From: Planctomycetota bacterium
GTDB taxonomy: Bacteria; Planctomycetota; Phycisphaerae; WQYP01
NCBI GenBank assembly: GCA_021805585.1
Contig: JAJZEY010000343.1
Span: 1 to 7,925 of the forward strand
Reading direction: 5' to 3'
Length of the DNA: 7,925 nt
Made by a program: the position numbers and the translations under genes
The notes under the pieces: generated by a model
Told to the model about the DNA's origin: nothing
The model's input: only the letters and a program-made list of their open reading frames with translations
The model's database searches: none
Shown: one piece after another, positions 1 to 5,446 of the stretch
Layout of the letters: each line of letters opens with the position of its first letter
Position numbering within the stretch: position 1 is the stretch's first letter

Positions 1-544
1 AATCTACCTGCGCGGCCACATCCAGAAGGTCGTTGTAAATCACGTTCATGCCAAACGCCAATGCCACCCTTCCCACCGCCCGGCCGATGCGGCCCATGCC
101 CAGAATGCCCATGGTTTTGCCGTGCAGTTCCAGCCCGCGTATTTTTTTCCGGTAAGCGTGAAACCCCTCGGGGGAAATCGGGTCCGGAACATGCACCAGG
201 GGTCGGCCCAGATGAAAAATCAGATTAAATACATATTCACATACCGCGTGCATGTTGGCACCCGGAGTGGAAATAACCGCAACGCCCCGGCGGGCGCAGG
301 CGGCCTGATCAATATTTTCCAGGCCCACACCGGCCCGTCCCACTACCCGAAGTTTGGGTGCCGCGGAAAGCAGTTCATCATTTACCTGAGTGTAGGTGCG
401 CACAATCAGGGCGTCGGCCAATGCCAGGTCCTTACGCAATTGCTGCAAGCTTTTCCAGCTTGATTCAATCACGTGCGCTTCGCCCTTCAGCCAAGCCAAC
501 GGGATCGTTTCGAGTCCTTCGGTTACCACCACGCAAAATGCCAT
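1..544 (-). CDS. serA: D-2-hydroxyacid dehydrogenase, phosphoglycerate dehydrogenase-like (3' end missing)
   Basis: NAD-dependent D-isomer 2-hydroxyacid dehydrogenase, most like D-3-phosphoglycerate dehydrogenase, the first step of serine synthesis from 3-phosphoglycerate. The first 181 residues are present and the rest lies beyond the left edge. Visible motifs: LIVRTYTQV (46-54) and VGRAGVGLENID (68-79), which is the SerA-style substrate-domain signature; STPGANMHAVCEYV (92-105), the hinge into the nucleotide-binding domain; and the Rossmann glycine motif GMGRIG (149-154), followed about 20 residues later by a D (172) at the end of the next strand, where NAD ribose is usually bound. The ATG at 544 has a GAGGG about 10 bases upstream. 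Another ATG slightly upstream is in a different frame that stops at once. It is the last visible gene of a three-gene minus-strand run, 66 bases after the AhbA/AhbB-like gene. The catalytic Arg, Glu and His and any ACT domain are off-window, so a glyoxylate/hydroxypyruvate reductase or other relative cannot be excluded. Confidence 0.85.
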   Translation of the reverse strand, partial: MAFCVVVTEGLETIPLAWLKGEAHVIESSWKSLQQLRKDLALADALIVRTYTQVNDELLSAAPKLRVVGRAGVGLENIDQAACARRGVAVISTPGANMHAVCEYVFNLIFHLGRPLVHVPDPISPEGFHAYRKKIRGLELHGKTMGILGMGRIGRAVGRVALAFGMNVIYNDLLDVAAQVD

Positions 545-610
545 AAGACAATGACCCTCATCTGTATTGTGTGGAAAAAGTTACATTCCGAATATTGCGG
601 ACAAAACAAG

Positions 611-1786
611 TTATGAACATGTGATAGTATCGGCGAGCATGTCATCCGGGTTCAGGCCAACGCCGCGGCACCAGTCGCGGTAGGCCGCCGGGGCGATTTC
701 GCTGGGTTTAATTTCGCTTCGTCCGCCCCAGAATACATTGGTGTAAGCGATTGGAATGCCGGTGGTTTCAAGGTGCCGGTCGATGGCCGCCTTGTGGGCC
801 AGGATAAGGCTTTTGTCTTTGCCATGGGCCACCCCCATAACATTGACATTTCCGAATTCCGGCCCGCCTTCACGCCAGTAGGCATGCGTCATAATATGAA
901 ACCGTCCCACTTCGCAGCCCGCCTCAATTTCCCGTCCGGCGGGCACCGCCCAATGAAACAGCGCGTTGTACTGCGTAACTTTGTCGCCGGTGGGAAGCGT
1001 TTTAACATGTTCCAGAAACGTGGAAAAGCGGCCGATGACGCCGAGCTTATGCAGGTCGCCGGCGACACGATAAAAATGTTCCAATGATACGCCGATTTGA
1101 GCGGCGCGCGGTTGCCAGATATTTTTACAAATTTCATCGCACGCAAATTCACGTTTCAGTGCCACCAGCACCTGCCATTGTTCGTCGGTCAAGGTTACCA
1201 CCGTCGTCGGGATGGCTTGGGCCCGAACATCCGCCTTGCTGCCGGGTTCCAGCCCGCGCCGGCGGACATGGCCGACGCCCAGGGCGAAAAGCCGTTTGGC
1301 CGGCATTAACTTAAAGGATGCCGCGCCAATGCGCCGCTGCAGATAGCGGCAATGCTTTTCCAGTGAATATCCCTGGGGAACTTTCAGTGTTGTCCAGAGC
1401 CGATATTTTGAACCGGTGGTCTGGCCATCGGTACTGCGAATGACCACATGGCCGGAAAATGGGTCCTGTTGAAACAGGTAATCAAAGGCCGCGTTGAGCT
1501 TTTCCGCCGGGACTTCCCACGCTACCAGGCACCCTTCGGCAAGGCTTGTGGCCAGCAGCGTCTGGCGCACGCGCCGCACCACGCCGCCGCGCAGCATGGC
1601 GGTAATGCGTTCAATCACCGTGGCGGCGTCCAGGCCGGCCGCAGCCGCGATTGCGCCCATCGGGTCGGTCTGAAAGCCCTGAATTTTGTCCTCTGAAACG
1701 GCCAGAATTCGGGCGTTAATCGCATCATGAATGTCAATGGGAATCCGCGCTTCGGACGCGGGCGATGGAATCGTTGAGTTGGTCAT
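611..1786 (-). CDS. Tandem AhbA/AhbB-like (siroheme decarboxylase-family, Lrp/AsnC-fold) fusion protein
   Basis: This 391-residue protein contains two Lrp/AsnC-type units, each a winged helix followed by a ferredoxin-like domain. Unit 1 is about residues 15-185 and unit 2 about 199-360. Unit 2 resembles AhbB/NirD-family siroheme decarboxylases: a helix-turn-helix ending in HKLGVIGRF, a core strand NALFHWAVP, then THAYWRE (300-306) at the place of the family's SHCYxR motif, NVNVMGVAHGKDK at the place of YNLYTMVHG, and a C-terminal FWGGRSEIK like LFSTRELKK. Unit 1 keeps LWTTLKVP, as in AhbA. Family enzymes remove two acetate carboxyls from siroheme to give didecarboxysiroheme, normally as an AhbA-AhbB heterodimer; here both halves appear joined. 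The sequence alone does not prove catalysis, and a haem-responsive regulator is possible. ATG at 1786 is preferred because AGGG lies 7 bases upstream; an in-frame ATG at 1828 would add 14 residues but has no ribosome binding site. The flavin reductase gene ends 48 bases upstream. Confidence 0.75.
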   Translation of the reverse strand: MTNSTIPSPASEARIPIDIHDAINARILAVSEDKIQGFQTDPMGAIAAAAGLDAATVIERITAMLRGGVVRRVRQTLLATSLAEGCLVAWEVPAEKLNAAFDYLFQQDPFSGHVVIRSTDGQTTGSKYRLWTTLKVPQGYSLEKHCRYLQRRIGAASFKLMPAKRLFALGVGHVRRRGLEPGSKADVRAQAIPTTVVTLTDEQWQVLVALKREFACDEICKNIWQPRAAQIGVSLEHFYRVAGDLHKLGVIGRFSTFLEHVKTLPTGDKVTQYNALFHWAVPAGREIEAGCEVGRFHIMTHAYWREGGPEFGNVNVMGVAHGKDKSLILAHKAAIDRHLETTGIPIAYTNVFWGGRSEIKPSEIAPAAYRDWCRGVGLNPDDMLADTITCS

Positions 1787-1834
1787 AAAAGCACCCTGAA
1801 AAAATCCGGACGGCACCACGGCCGCCATTTTACA

Positions 1835-2338
1835 TCAATAATTGGAACCGTCATGACGAATATGCACCACGGGTCGTGCGTTTTCGTCATCAGACAAGCC
1901 GCCCTGCGTGGCGGTGCCGATAATCAGTTCATGGTCGGTTTTGAAATTCACACGCTGGTGCATATCGCACCAGATCCAGGCGCAGGCAGCCGTCAGAATA
2001 ATGCCGCCATTGTCCAGTCGGCGCGTTTTAACACCCTCAAACGCGGAATCGCCGGTCAGGCGTTGCCGGGCGTATTTCCGCATCAGGCCTTTGTCTCCGG
2101 CGTGACAGACGTTTAACGCGAATCCACCGGTGCGCTGAATCACTTCAGCAATTTCGCGATCGCGGTGAATGGCTGCGCCAATGCAAATCGGTTCGCGGCT
2201 GAGTTGCTGAACAAATGAAACCAGCATGGCCGAGGCATCCGGTCCGTGGCCGGTGGTGAGAATAAAAATGCCACTGGGAATTTTACCAACCGCTCGAAAC
2301 AGGGGCAAAATAGGTTCAACGGTGCTGTCAATAATCAC
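1835..2338 (-). CDS. Flavin reductase-like, FMN-binding split-barrel protein
   Basis: A small protein of 167 residues of the flavin reductase-like family (NADH:FMN oxidoreductase/DIM6-NTAB type). Family members bind FMN in a split beta-barrel and reduce flavin with NAD(P)H for a partner enzyme, or act as redox proteins themselves. Visible family features: an opening helix running into KIPSGIFILTT (19-29), the core strand around AMLVSFVQQLSREPICIGAAI (split by the family's usual loop), the segment GGFALNVC, and a C-terminal ELIIGTATQGGL followed by PVVHIR, the family's final strand. The GTG at 2338 is chosen as start because GGAG lies 6 bases upstream. A longer reading from TTG at 2377 has its purine run touching the codon and would start at about the predicted transcription start, so it is unlikely. 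It is the first gene of the minus-strand run, with the fused AhbA/AhbB-like gene next. This suggests a redox partner role for a tetrapyrrole-related step; that is an inference from position only. Confidence 0.8.
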   Translation of the reverse strand: MIIDSTVEPILPLFRAVGKIPSGIFILTTGHGPDASAMLVSFVQQLSREPICIGAAIHRDREIAEVIQRTGGFALNVCHAGDKGLMRKYARQRLTGDSAFEGVKTRRLDNGGIILTAACAWIWCDMHQRVNFKTDHELIIGTATQGGLSDDENARPVVHIRHDGSNY

Positions 2339-2382
2339 TGAATACTCCAAAACAGTTCCGCCGCAACGGGTTTCCAATCCTT

Positions 2383-2410
2383 ATTATAGGGAAATGGGGG
2401 ATACAGGCCA
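2383..2410 (-). promoter_or_regulatory. Putative promoter of the flavin reductase operon
   Basis: On the minus strand a perfect TATAAT occurs at 2388-2383. The -35 region is weak: TGGCCT at 2410-2405, with a 16-base spacer, matches TTGACA at only three positions. Transcription would begin near 2376, leaving about 38 bases of leader with GGAG before the GTG start at 2338. The position fits the first gene of a three-gene run well, but one -10 match by itself is modest evidence. Confidence 0.45.
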
Positions 2411-2468
2411 GCGTTGCTGCGGCAATGCAGAGTAGGAGATAGGTGAGCAGCAGCGCAACTTATTTAGC

Positions 2469-2487
2469 CGGCGGCATTGTGCCGCCG
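2469..2487. repeat. Short perfect palindrome (8-bp stem, TTG loop)
   Basis: CGGCGGCA, a TTG loop, then TGCCGCCG form a perfect 8-bp inverted repeat. No T-run follows on the plus strand or precedes it in a form that would suggest an intrinsic terminator. It lies upstream of the minus-strand operon and may be a repeat copy or a DNA/RNA hairpin of unknown role. Confidence 0.55.
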
Positions 2488-2607
2488 CGATCGGCTCAGG
2501 ATATAGTTGAACAGTAGAAAGTAGAGCACATAAGGATAGGATTAAAGAGCGGCTGTCGCCGAAACATTGGGGCGTCCAGCCACAGAGGGCACGGAAGCGT
2601 TTTGTGG

Positions 2608-2626
2608 CATGGGCCTCCTGCCCATG
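2608..2626. repeat. REP-like palindrome (7-bp stem, 5-base loop)
   Basis: CATGGGC, loop CTCCT, then GCCCATG form a perfect inverted repeat. The flanks (TGTGG before, GGTGG after, and CACAGAGGGCAC at 2581-2592) give the look of a dispersed intergenic palindrome rather than a terminator, since no T-run follows. A second palindrome with a similar stem/loop plan lies about 80 bases away. Confidence 0.55.
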
Positions 2627-2687
2627 GGTGGGGCAGATAATGGAAAGCATTCAGCATTTTTCTGAAGCGCTGCGCCGCTATTTTTCG

Positions 2688-2706
2688 CGGCAGGTTGAAC
2701 CTGCCG
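2688..2706. repeat. REP-like palindrome (9-bp perfect dyad)
   Basis: CGGCAGGTT, one central G, then AACCTGCCG form a perfect 9-bp dyad; as RNA it would be a 7-bp stem with a TTGAA loop. A run of five Ts (2681-2685) lies immediately before it, so read on the minus strand it is a stem followed by CGCGAAAAA, which is not a terminator; on the plus strand no T-run follows. Confidence 0.55.
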
Positions 2707-2715
2707 TTCAGCATT

Positions 2716-2736
2716 ATGCCAGATGCCAGATGCAAG
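2716..2736. repeat. Heptamer tandem repeat, three units
   Basis: ATGCCAG occurs twice in direct succession, followed by a third imperfect unit ATGCAAG. The unit is 7 bp, which would break any reading frame and supports a non-coding nature for this stretch. Copy-number variation between related genomes would be expected if it is an active simple repeat. Confidence 0.6.
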
Positions 2737-2816
2737 AAGCTATCTCTGTGACAAAAAACATCGGCATCGATAGCCACCGTCCCGACACGCGGAGGAGCCG
2801 AGCGCGAGATTGTGTG

Positions 2817-2834
2817 GATTTCAGATTTCAAATC
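2817..2834. repeat. Tandem GATTTCA pair ending in an AAATC palindrome
   Basis: GATTTCA is repeated twice without a gap (2817-2823 and 2824-2830), and the second copy forms the dyad GATTT-C-AAATC (2824-2834). It is short, so chance is possible, but it sits in the same repeat-rich stretch as the palindromes and the heptamer array. Confidence 0.35.
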
Positions 2835-2943
2835 AAAATAGGGGGGCAGGGCGGTGGGCTGGGGCACTGGCGGAATGGCGGCAATGGTTGTTTGGCGATA
2901 AAAAGCGGGCGGTTGAATCCGGTTGGCTAATCAAACTGAAAAG

Positions 2944-2972
2944 TTGACCGATTTTCGTTCCATTGTTAACAT
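2944..2972 (+). promoter_or_regulatory. Putative sigma-70-type promoter ahead of the hairpin-rich zone
   Basis: TTGACC (2944-2949, 5 of 6 matches to the -35 consensus) is followed after exactly 17 bases by TAACAT (2967-2972, 4 of 6 matches to the -10 consensus) in a locally A+T-rich stretch. Transcription would begin near 2979 and run towards rny. The rny start is more than 700 bases downstream, so the transcript would be either an unusually long leader or a separate RNA. Confidence 0.35.
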
Positions 2973-3038
2973 TATAAAAAGAAGTCAAAGGTTGTTTACG
3001 GCTCTTGCGCTGGTAGGCCGCCTTTGGTGATCTGACTG

Positions 3039-3126
3039 CAACTCTTTGAGTTGACTCGGCTTGCAAGGCTCGCCTTGAGCTGGTTTGGGTGGTCTTTGGA
3101 TGTTCATGGTTCGCCTTTTTGGAACC
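3039..3126 (+). other. Cluster of three short hairpins downstream of the putative promoter
   Basis: Three perfect short inverted repeats follow each other: CAACTC-TTT-GAGTTG (3039-3053), CAAGG-CTCG-CCTTG (3064-3077) and GGTTC-9 bases-GAACC (3108-3126), the last with a five-T run in its loop. With the promoter-like sequence about 65 bases before, they could belong to a small RNA starting near 2979. No known RNA family was recognised. Each stem is only 5-6 bp, so the evidence is weak individually. Confidence 0.3.
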
Positions 3127-3287
3127 CTGATGCCAAACGCCTTAACCATATGGCACGCCGCTTTATGTCGGACCGGAATCCGTCTGTTTTCGGGTTTGGT
3201 CCGGGCACGCTCTGATGGCAGAGTGATATAGATTGACGAATGGTGATTCAGTGATTCAAAAAAGGGCACACAATTTCGCTATTTCCG

Positions 3288-3561
3288 GGGCCATTGGCGA
3301 ATGGTCCGGCGGGGAAAGCCACATGCGGACGGGGCGTGGGTCCCGCAGGCGCGGCTTTCCAGGCAGGTAACGACTGACTTCCGCGGACGGCCTGTCAGGC
3401 GTTGGTCCGGCGGAATCGTAGCGTTCCCGGCTAGTTAAGCCTGAAGGTTTGGCAGCGGATTTTTGCCCATCACACCGGCCGCATTCGGGCCTTTCATCCA
3501 TCCGTCAACAGATGCGTGCGGTCATGGCGCGGCTTGCTGGGCTTCCGGTGAAATCCGGAAG
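3288..3561 (+). ncRNA. Candidate structured RNA (multi-hairpin) upstream of rny
   Basis: Successive stems can be drawn by eye. H1 is 3288-3307, GGGCCATT/AATGGTCC with a GGCG tetraloop and one G-U pair. H2 is 3313-3360, a perfect 8-bp closing stem GGAAAGCC/GGCTTTCC around TGCGGAC/GTCCCGCA with one bulged C. H3 is 3381-3413, CCGCGGAC/GTCCGGCGG with one bulged G, enclosing the dyad GCCTG-T-CAGGC. H4 is GGCT/AGCC (3429-3441). H5 is GGCA/TGCC (3451-3467). H6 is GGCC/GGCC (3477-3491). H7 is 3542-3561, CTTCCGG-TGAAAT-CCGGAAG. The 11-mer TGGTCCGGCGG occurs twice (3302-3312, 3403-3413), each time forming part of a 3' stem strand. It may be a 5' leader element of rny or a separate RNA. I matched it to no known family. 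Strand and ends are uncertain, since most stems would fold on either strand. Confidence 0.35.
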
Positions 3562-3692
3562 GTTCATGGGGCCTGTCAACTTTCCACGGGCAGTGTGCCA
3601 CGGAAGATAATCAATCGTTTTGAATTTCGGCGGTCGGTTTGCCAATGGCCTGGGGTGCAAATCGACGCGGAAAATCTGAAACCGGGGGTCAT

Positions 3693-5339
3693 ATGTCTCT
3701 TCAATTGGCGCTCGCACTGGCGGGCGTTGTTCATGGATGGCGTATTTTGAGCGGTTCGGGCGTGGCGGGTGTCGCCTTTGATCCGCTGTGGCTTGGAGCA
3801 GGCGCGGCGGGTGGGCTGGTGGTCGGGTTGATTGTGGCGCTGTTTGCCGCGCGGGCCAGCGGGCGGGCGGCGGTGGCTAAAAATAACGCCGAATCCCAGA
3901 AAGTGCTGACCGACGCCCGGGAAAAAGCCGCCGAACTTCTGAAATCAACTGAACTTACAGCGCGGGCTGATGCGCTGAAAATGCGCGAGCAGGCGGAGCG
4001 GGAAATTGAAACACAGCGAGCGGAAATGCGCAATGTGGAACAGCGCCTGTTAAAACGCGAGGATATGCTGGACCGCAAGCTTGATACCCTCACCACCAAG
4101 GACAAAAACCTCGAATCGCTGGAAAAGTCGCTGACCGATCGCACGCGGAATCTGTTAGCCAAGGAACAGCAGCTTGAACAGACGCTGGCCCAGGAAAAAG
4201 AGGTGCTGCTTCGCCTGACCAATTTATCCATGGAGGACGCGCGGCAGCTTCTGCTTAAGCGTGTGGAAGGGGAAGTTAGGCATGATATGGCCCTGATGGT
4301 CGAACGGCTGGAAGACCAGGCTCGTGATGAAGCCCGCGTCAAGGCGACCAACATCATGCTTCAGGCCATGCAGCGCTACGCCGCCGATGTCACCAGCGAA
4401 GGCACCACGAAATCCGTGACCATTCCCAGTGATGACATGAAGGGCCGCATCATCGGTCGTGAGGGCCGTAATATCCGCGCCTTTGAACAGGCCACCGGTG
4501 TGGATGTGATTATAGATGACACGCCGGGCGTTATTACGGTGAATTGTTTTGATCCGATCCGTCGCGAGGTGGCCCGGCTTACGCTGGAAAAGCTTATTGC
4601 CGATGGCCGCATTCATCCGGCTCGGATCGAGGAAATTGTGGAAACCACGCGCAAGGAGATGGAAAATTCCATCCGCAACGCGGGCAAAAAGGCGGTCCTG
4701 GAGGCGAATATCAACAGCCTGCACCCCCGAATTGTGGACATGCTGGGCCGGTTGCATTACCGCACCAGCTATGGCCAGAATGTGTTGCGACATTCGATGG
4801 AAACAGCCTATATCTCCCAGATGATAGCCGAGGAACTTAAGCTTGATGGCACCTTGGCCCGCCGCGCGGGTCTCCTGCATGATATCGGCAAGGCGATGGA
4901 TCATGACCAGGAAGGTGGGCATCCGGCATTGGGCATGGAATTCTGCCGGAAATTCAATGAACCCGAAGCGGTGCTTAACGCGATTGGCGGGCATCACAAT
5001 GATATTCCGGCCACCACGCCTTACACCGCGATTGTAATGGCCGCCGACGCCATCAGTGGCGCGCGGCCCGGAGCGCGGCGGGAATCTCTGGAACGTTACA
5101 TTAAACGTCTTCAGGAGCTGGAGGCCATCTGCACCAGTTTTGGGTCCGTTCGGCAGGCATTCGCGATTCAGGCGGGCCGCGAAGTTCGTGTGATTGTGGA
5201 CCCGGAAAAGTGCGATGACGCGACAGCGCGGCTGATCGCCCGTGAAATAGCCAATCGAATCCAGTCGGAATTAACCTTCCCGGGCGAAATAAAGGTGACC
5301 GTTTTGCGGGAGGTTCGCGCGGTGGAACTGGCCCGGTAA
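3693..5339 (+). CDS. rny: Ribonuclease Y (membrane-anchored endoribonuclease)
   Basis: RNase Y starts bulk mRNA decay by endonucleolytic cuts at the inner face of the membrane. The 548-residue protein has the full family layout: a membrane segment (about 32-53, LWLGAGAAGGLVVGLIVALF), a long charged coiled coil (about 60-200), a KH RNA-binding domain with GRIIGREGRNIRAFE from residue 251 (GREG 255-258), and an HD domain. Likely metal ligands are H367 (LRHSME), H396-D397 (GLLHDIGKAMDHD), H434-H435 (GGHHND) and D452 (AADAISGARPGAR). The C-terminus GEIKVTVLREVRAVELAR is typical. ATG 3693 is preferred because GGGGG lies 4 bases upstream; an in-frame ATG at 3639 lacks a good site. Even so, the N-terminus has about 28 residues before the membrane segment, partly hydrophobic (3-13), unlike the few residues in B. 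subtilis RNase Y. The leader is hairpin-rich. A yhaM-like gene follows after 107 bases, probably in the same transcript. Confidence 0.95.
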   Translation: MSLQLALALAGVVHGWRILSGSGVAGVAFDPLWLGAGAAGGLVVGLIVALFAARASGRAAVAKNNAESQKVLTDAREKAAELLKSTELTARADALKMREQAEREIETQRAEMRNVEQRLLKREDMLDRKLDTLTTKDKNLESLEKSLTDRTRNLLAKEQQLEQTLAQEKEVLLRLTNLSMEDARQLLLKRVEGEVRHDMALMVERLEDQARDEARVKATNIMLQAMQRYAADVTSEGTTKSVTIPSDDMKGRIIGREGRNIRAFEQATGVDVIIDDTPGVITVNCFDPIRREVARLTLEKLIADGRIHPARIEEIVETTRKEMENSIRNAGKKAVLEANINSLHPRIVDMLGRLHYRTSYGQNVLRHSMETAYISQMIAEELKLDGTLARRAGLLHDIGKAMDHDQEGGHPALGMEFCRKFNEPEAVLNAIGGHHNDIPATTPYTAIVMAADAISGARPGARRESLERYIKRLQELEAICTSFGSVRQAFAIQAGREVRVIVDPEKCDDATARLIAREIANRIQSELTFPGEIKVTVLREVRAVELAR

Positions 5340-5446
5340 GGTGGTTATCGGGTATACAGGACCCTCGCCGCCGCGGGTGGTATCCGTTGTTTTTTCAGGG
5401 GCCTGGGCGTGGTATTCGCCGGGGCGTAACAGGAGTGTTTTAAGTC

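Larger units (their letters stand above)
2413..3692. other. Gene-free stretch of about 1.28 kb: repeat mosaic (left) and hairpin-rich zone (right)
   Basis: No open reading frame here has a recognisable domain, a convincing ribosome binding site or codon use like the neighbouring genes. The left part (2470-2840) contains several short perfect palindromes and a heptamer tandem repeat, listed separately, and looks like an accumulation of dispersed intergenic repeats. The right part (2944-3561) starts with a promoter-like sequence on the plus strand and contains many strong hairpins before the RNase Y gene. It may be a long leader of rny, one or more non-coding RNAs, or both. Between 2840 and 2940 and between 3130 and 3280 I see nothing definite. 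Confidence 0.6.

Noticed and set aside
773..1696. Several plus-strand frames across the AhbA/AhbB-like gene
   Set aside because: They are antisense shadows of a gene with clear family motifs on the minus strand.
2496..2867. Minus-strand open reading frame of 123 codons
   Set aside because: It runs through the palindromes and the heptamer repeat, shows no domain and its amino acid make-up (Pro, Cys, His, Arg rich) is that of a translated repeat region; no good ribosome binding site.
2985..3269. Minus-strand open reading frame of 94 codons
   Set aside because: No recognisable family, covers the hairpin cluster 3039-3126, very basic and Pro-rich composition typical of a non-coding frame.
3361..3420. 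RNase P RNA, suggested by CAGGTAACG near 3364-3372
   Set aside because: The conserved GAGGAAAGTCC block and the 3' conserved regions are not found in the right order.
3256..3501. Minus-strand open reading frame of 81 codons, and the overlapping plus-strand frame 3463-3750
   Set aside because: Both lie across the hairpin series, have no domain or codon bias like the neighbours, and the plus frame runs into the start of rny.
3541..3575. Signal recognition particle RNA, suggested by TCCGGAAGG near 3554-3562
   Set aside because: The bases after GGAAGG do not continue as the conserved AAGCAGCC and the opposite side of the SRP loop is missing; the match is explained by a simple palindrome.
3731..4997. 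Two long minus-strand frames (208 and 257 codons) across rny
   Set aside because: They are complementary to the rny coiled-coil and KH/HD regions; the Ser/Arg-rich composition of the first mirrors the codon use of rny.
5355..5400. Intrinsic terminator after rny (G+C-rich stretch followed by six Ts at about 5390)
   Set aside because: The possible ACCC/GGGT stem is weak and ends more than ten bases before the T-run, so the geometry is wrong; read-through into the yhaM-like gene is more likely.
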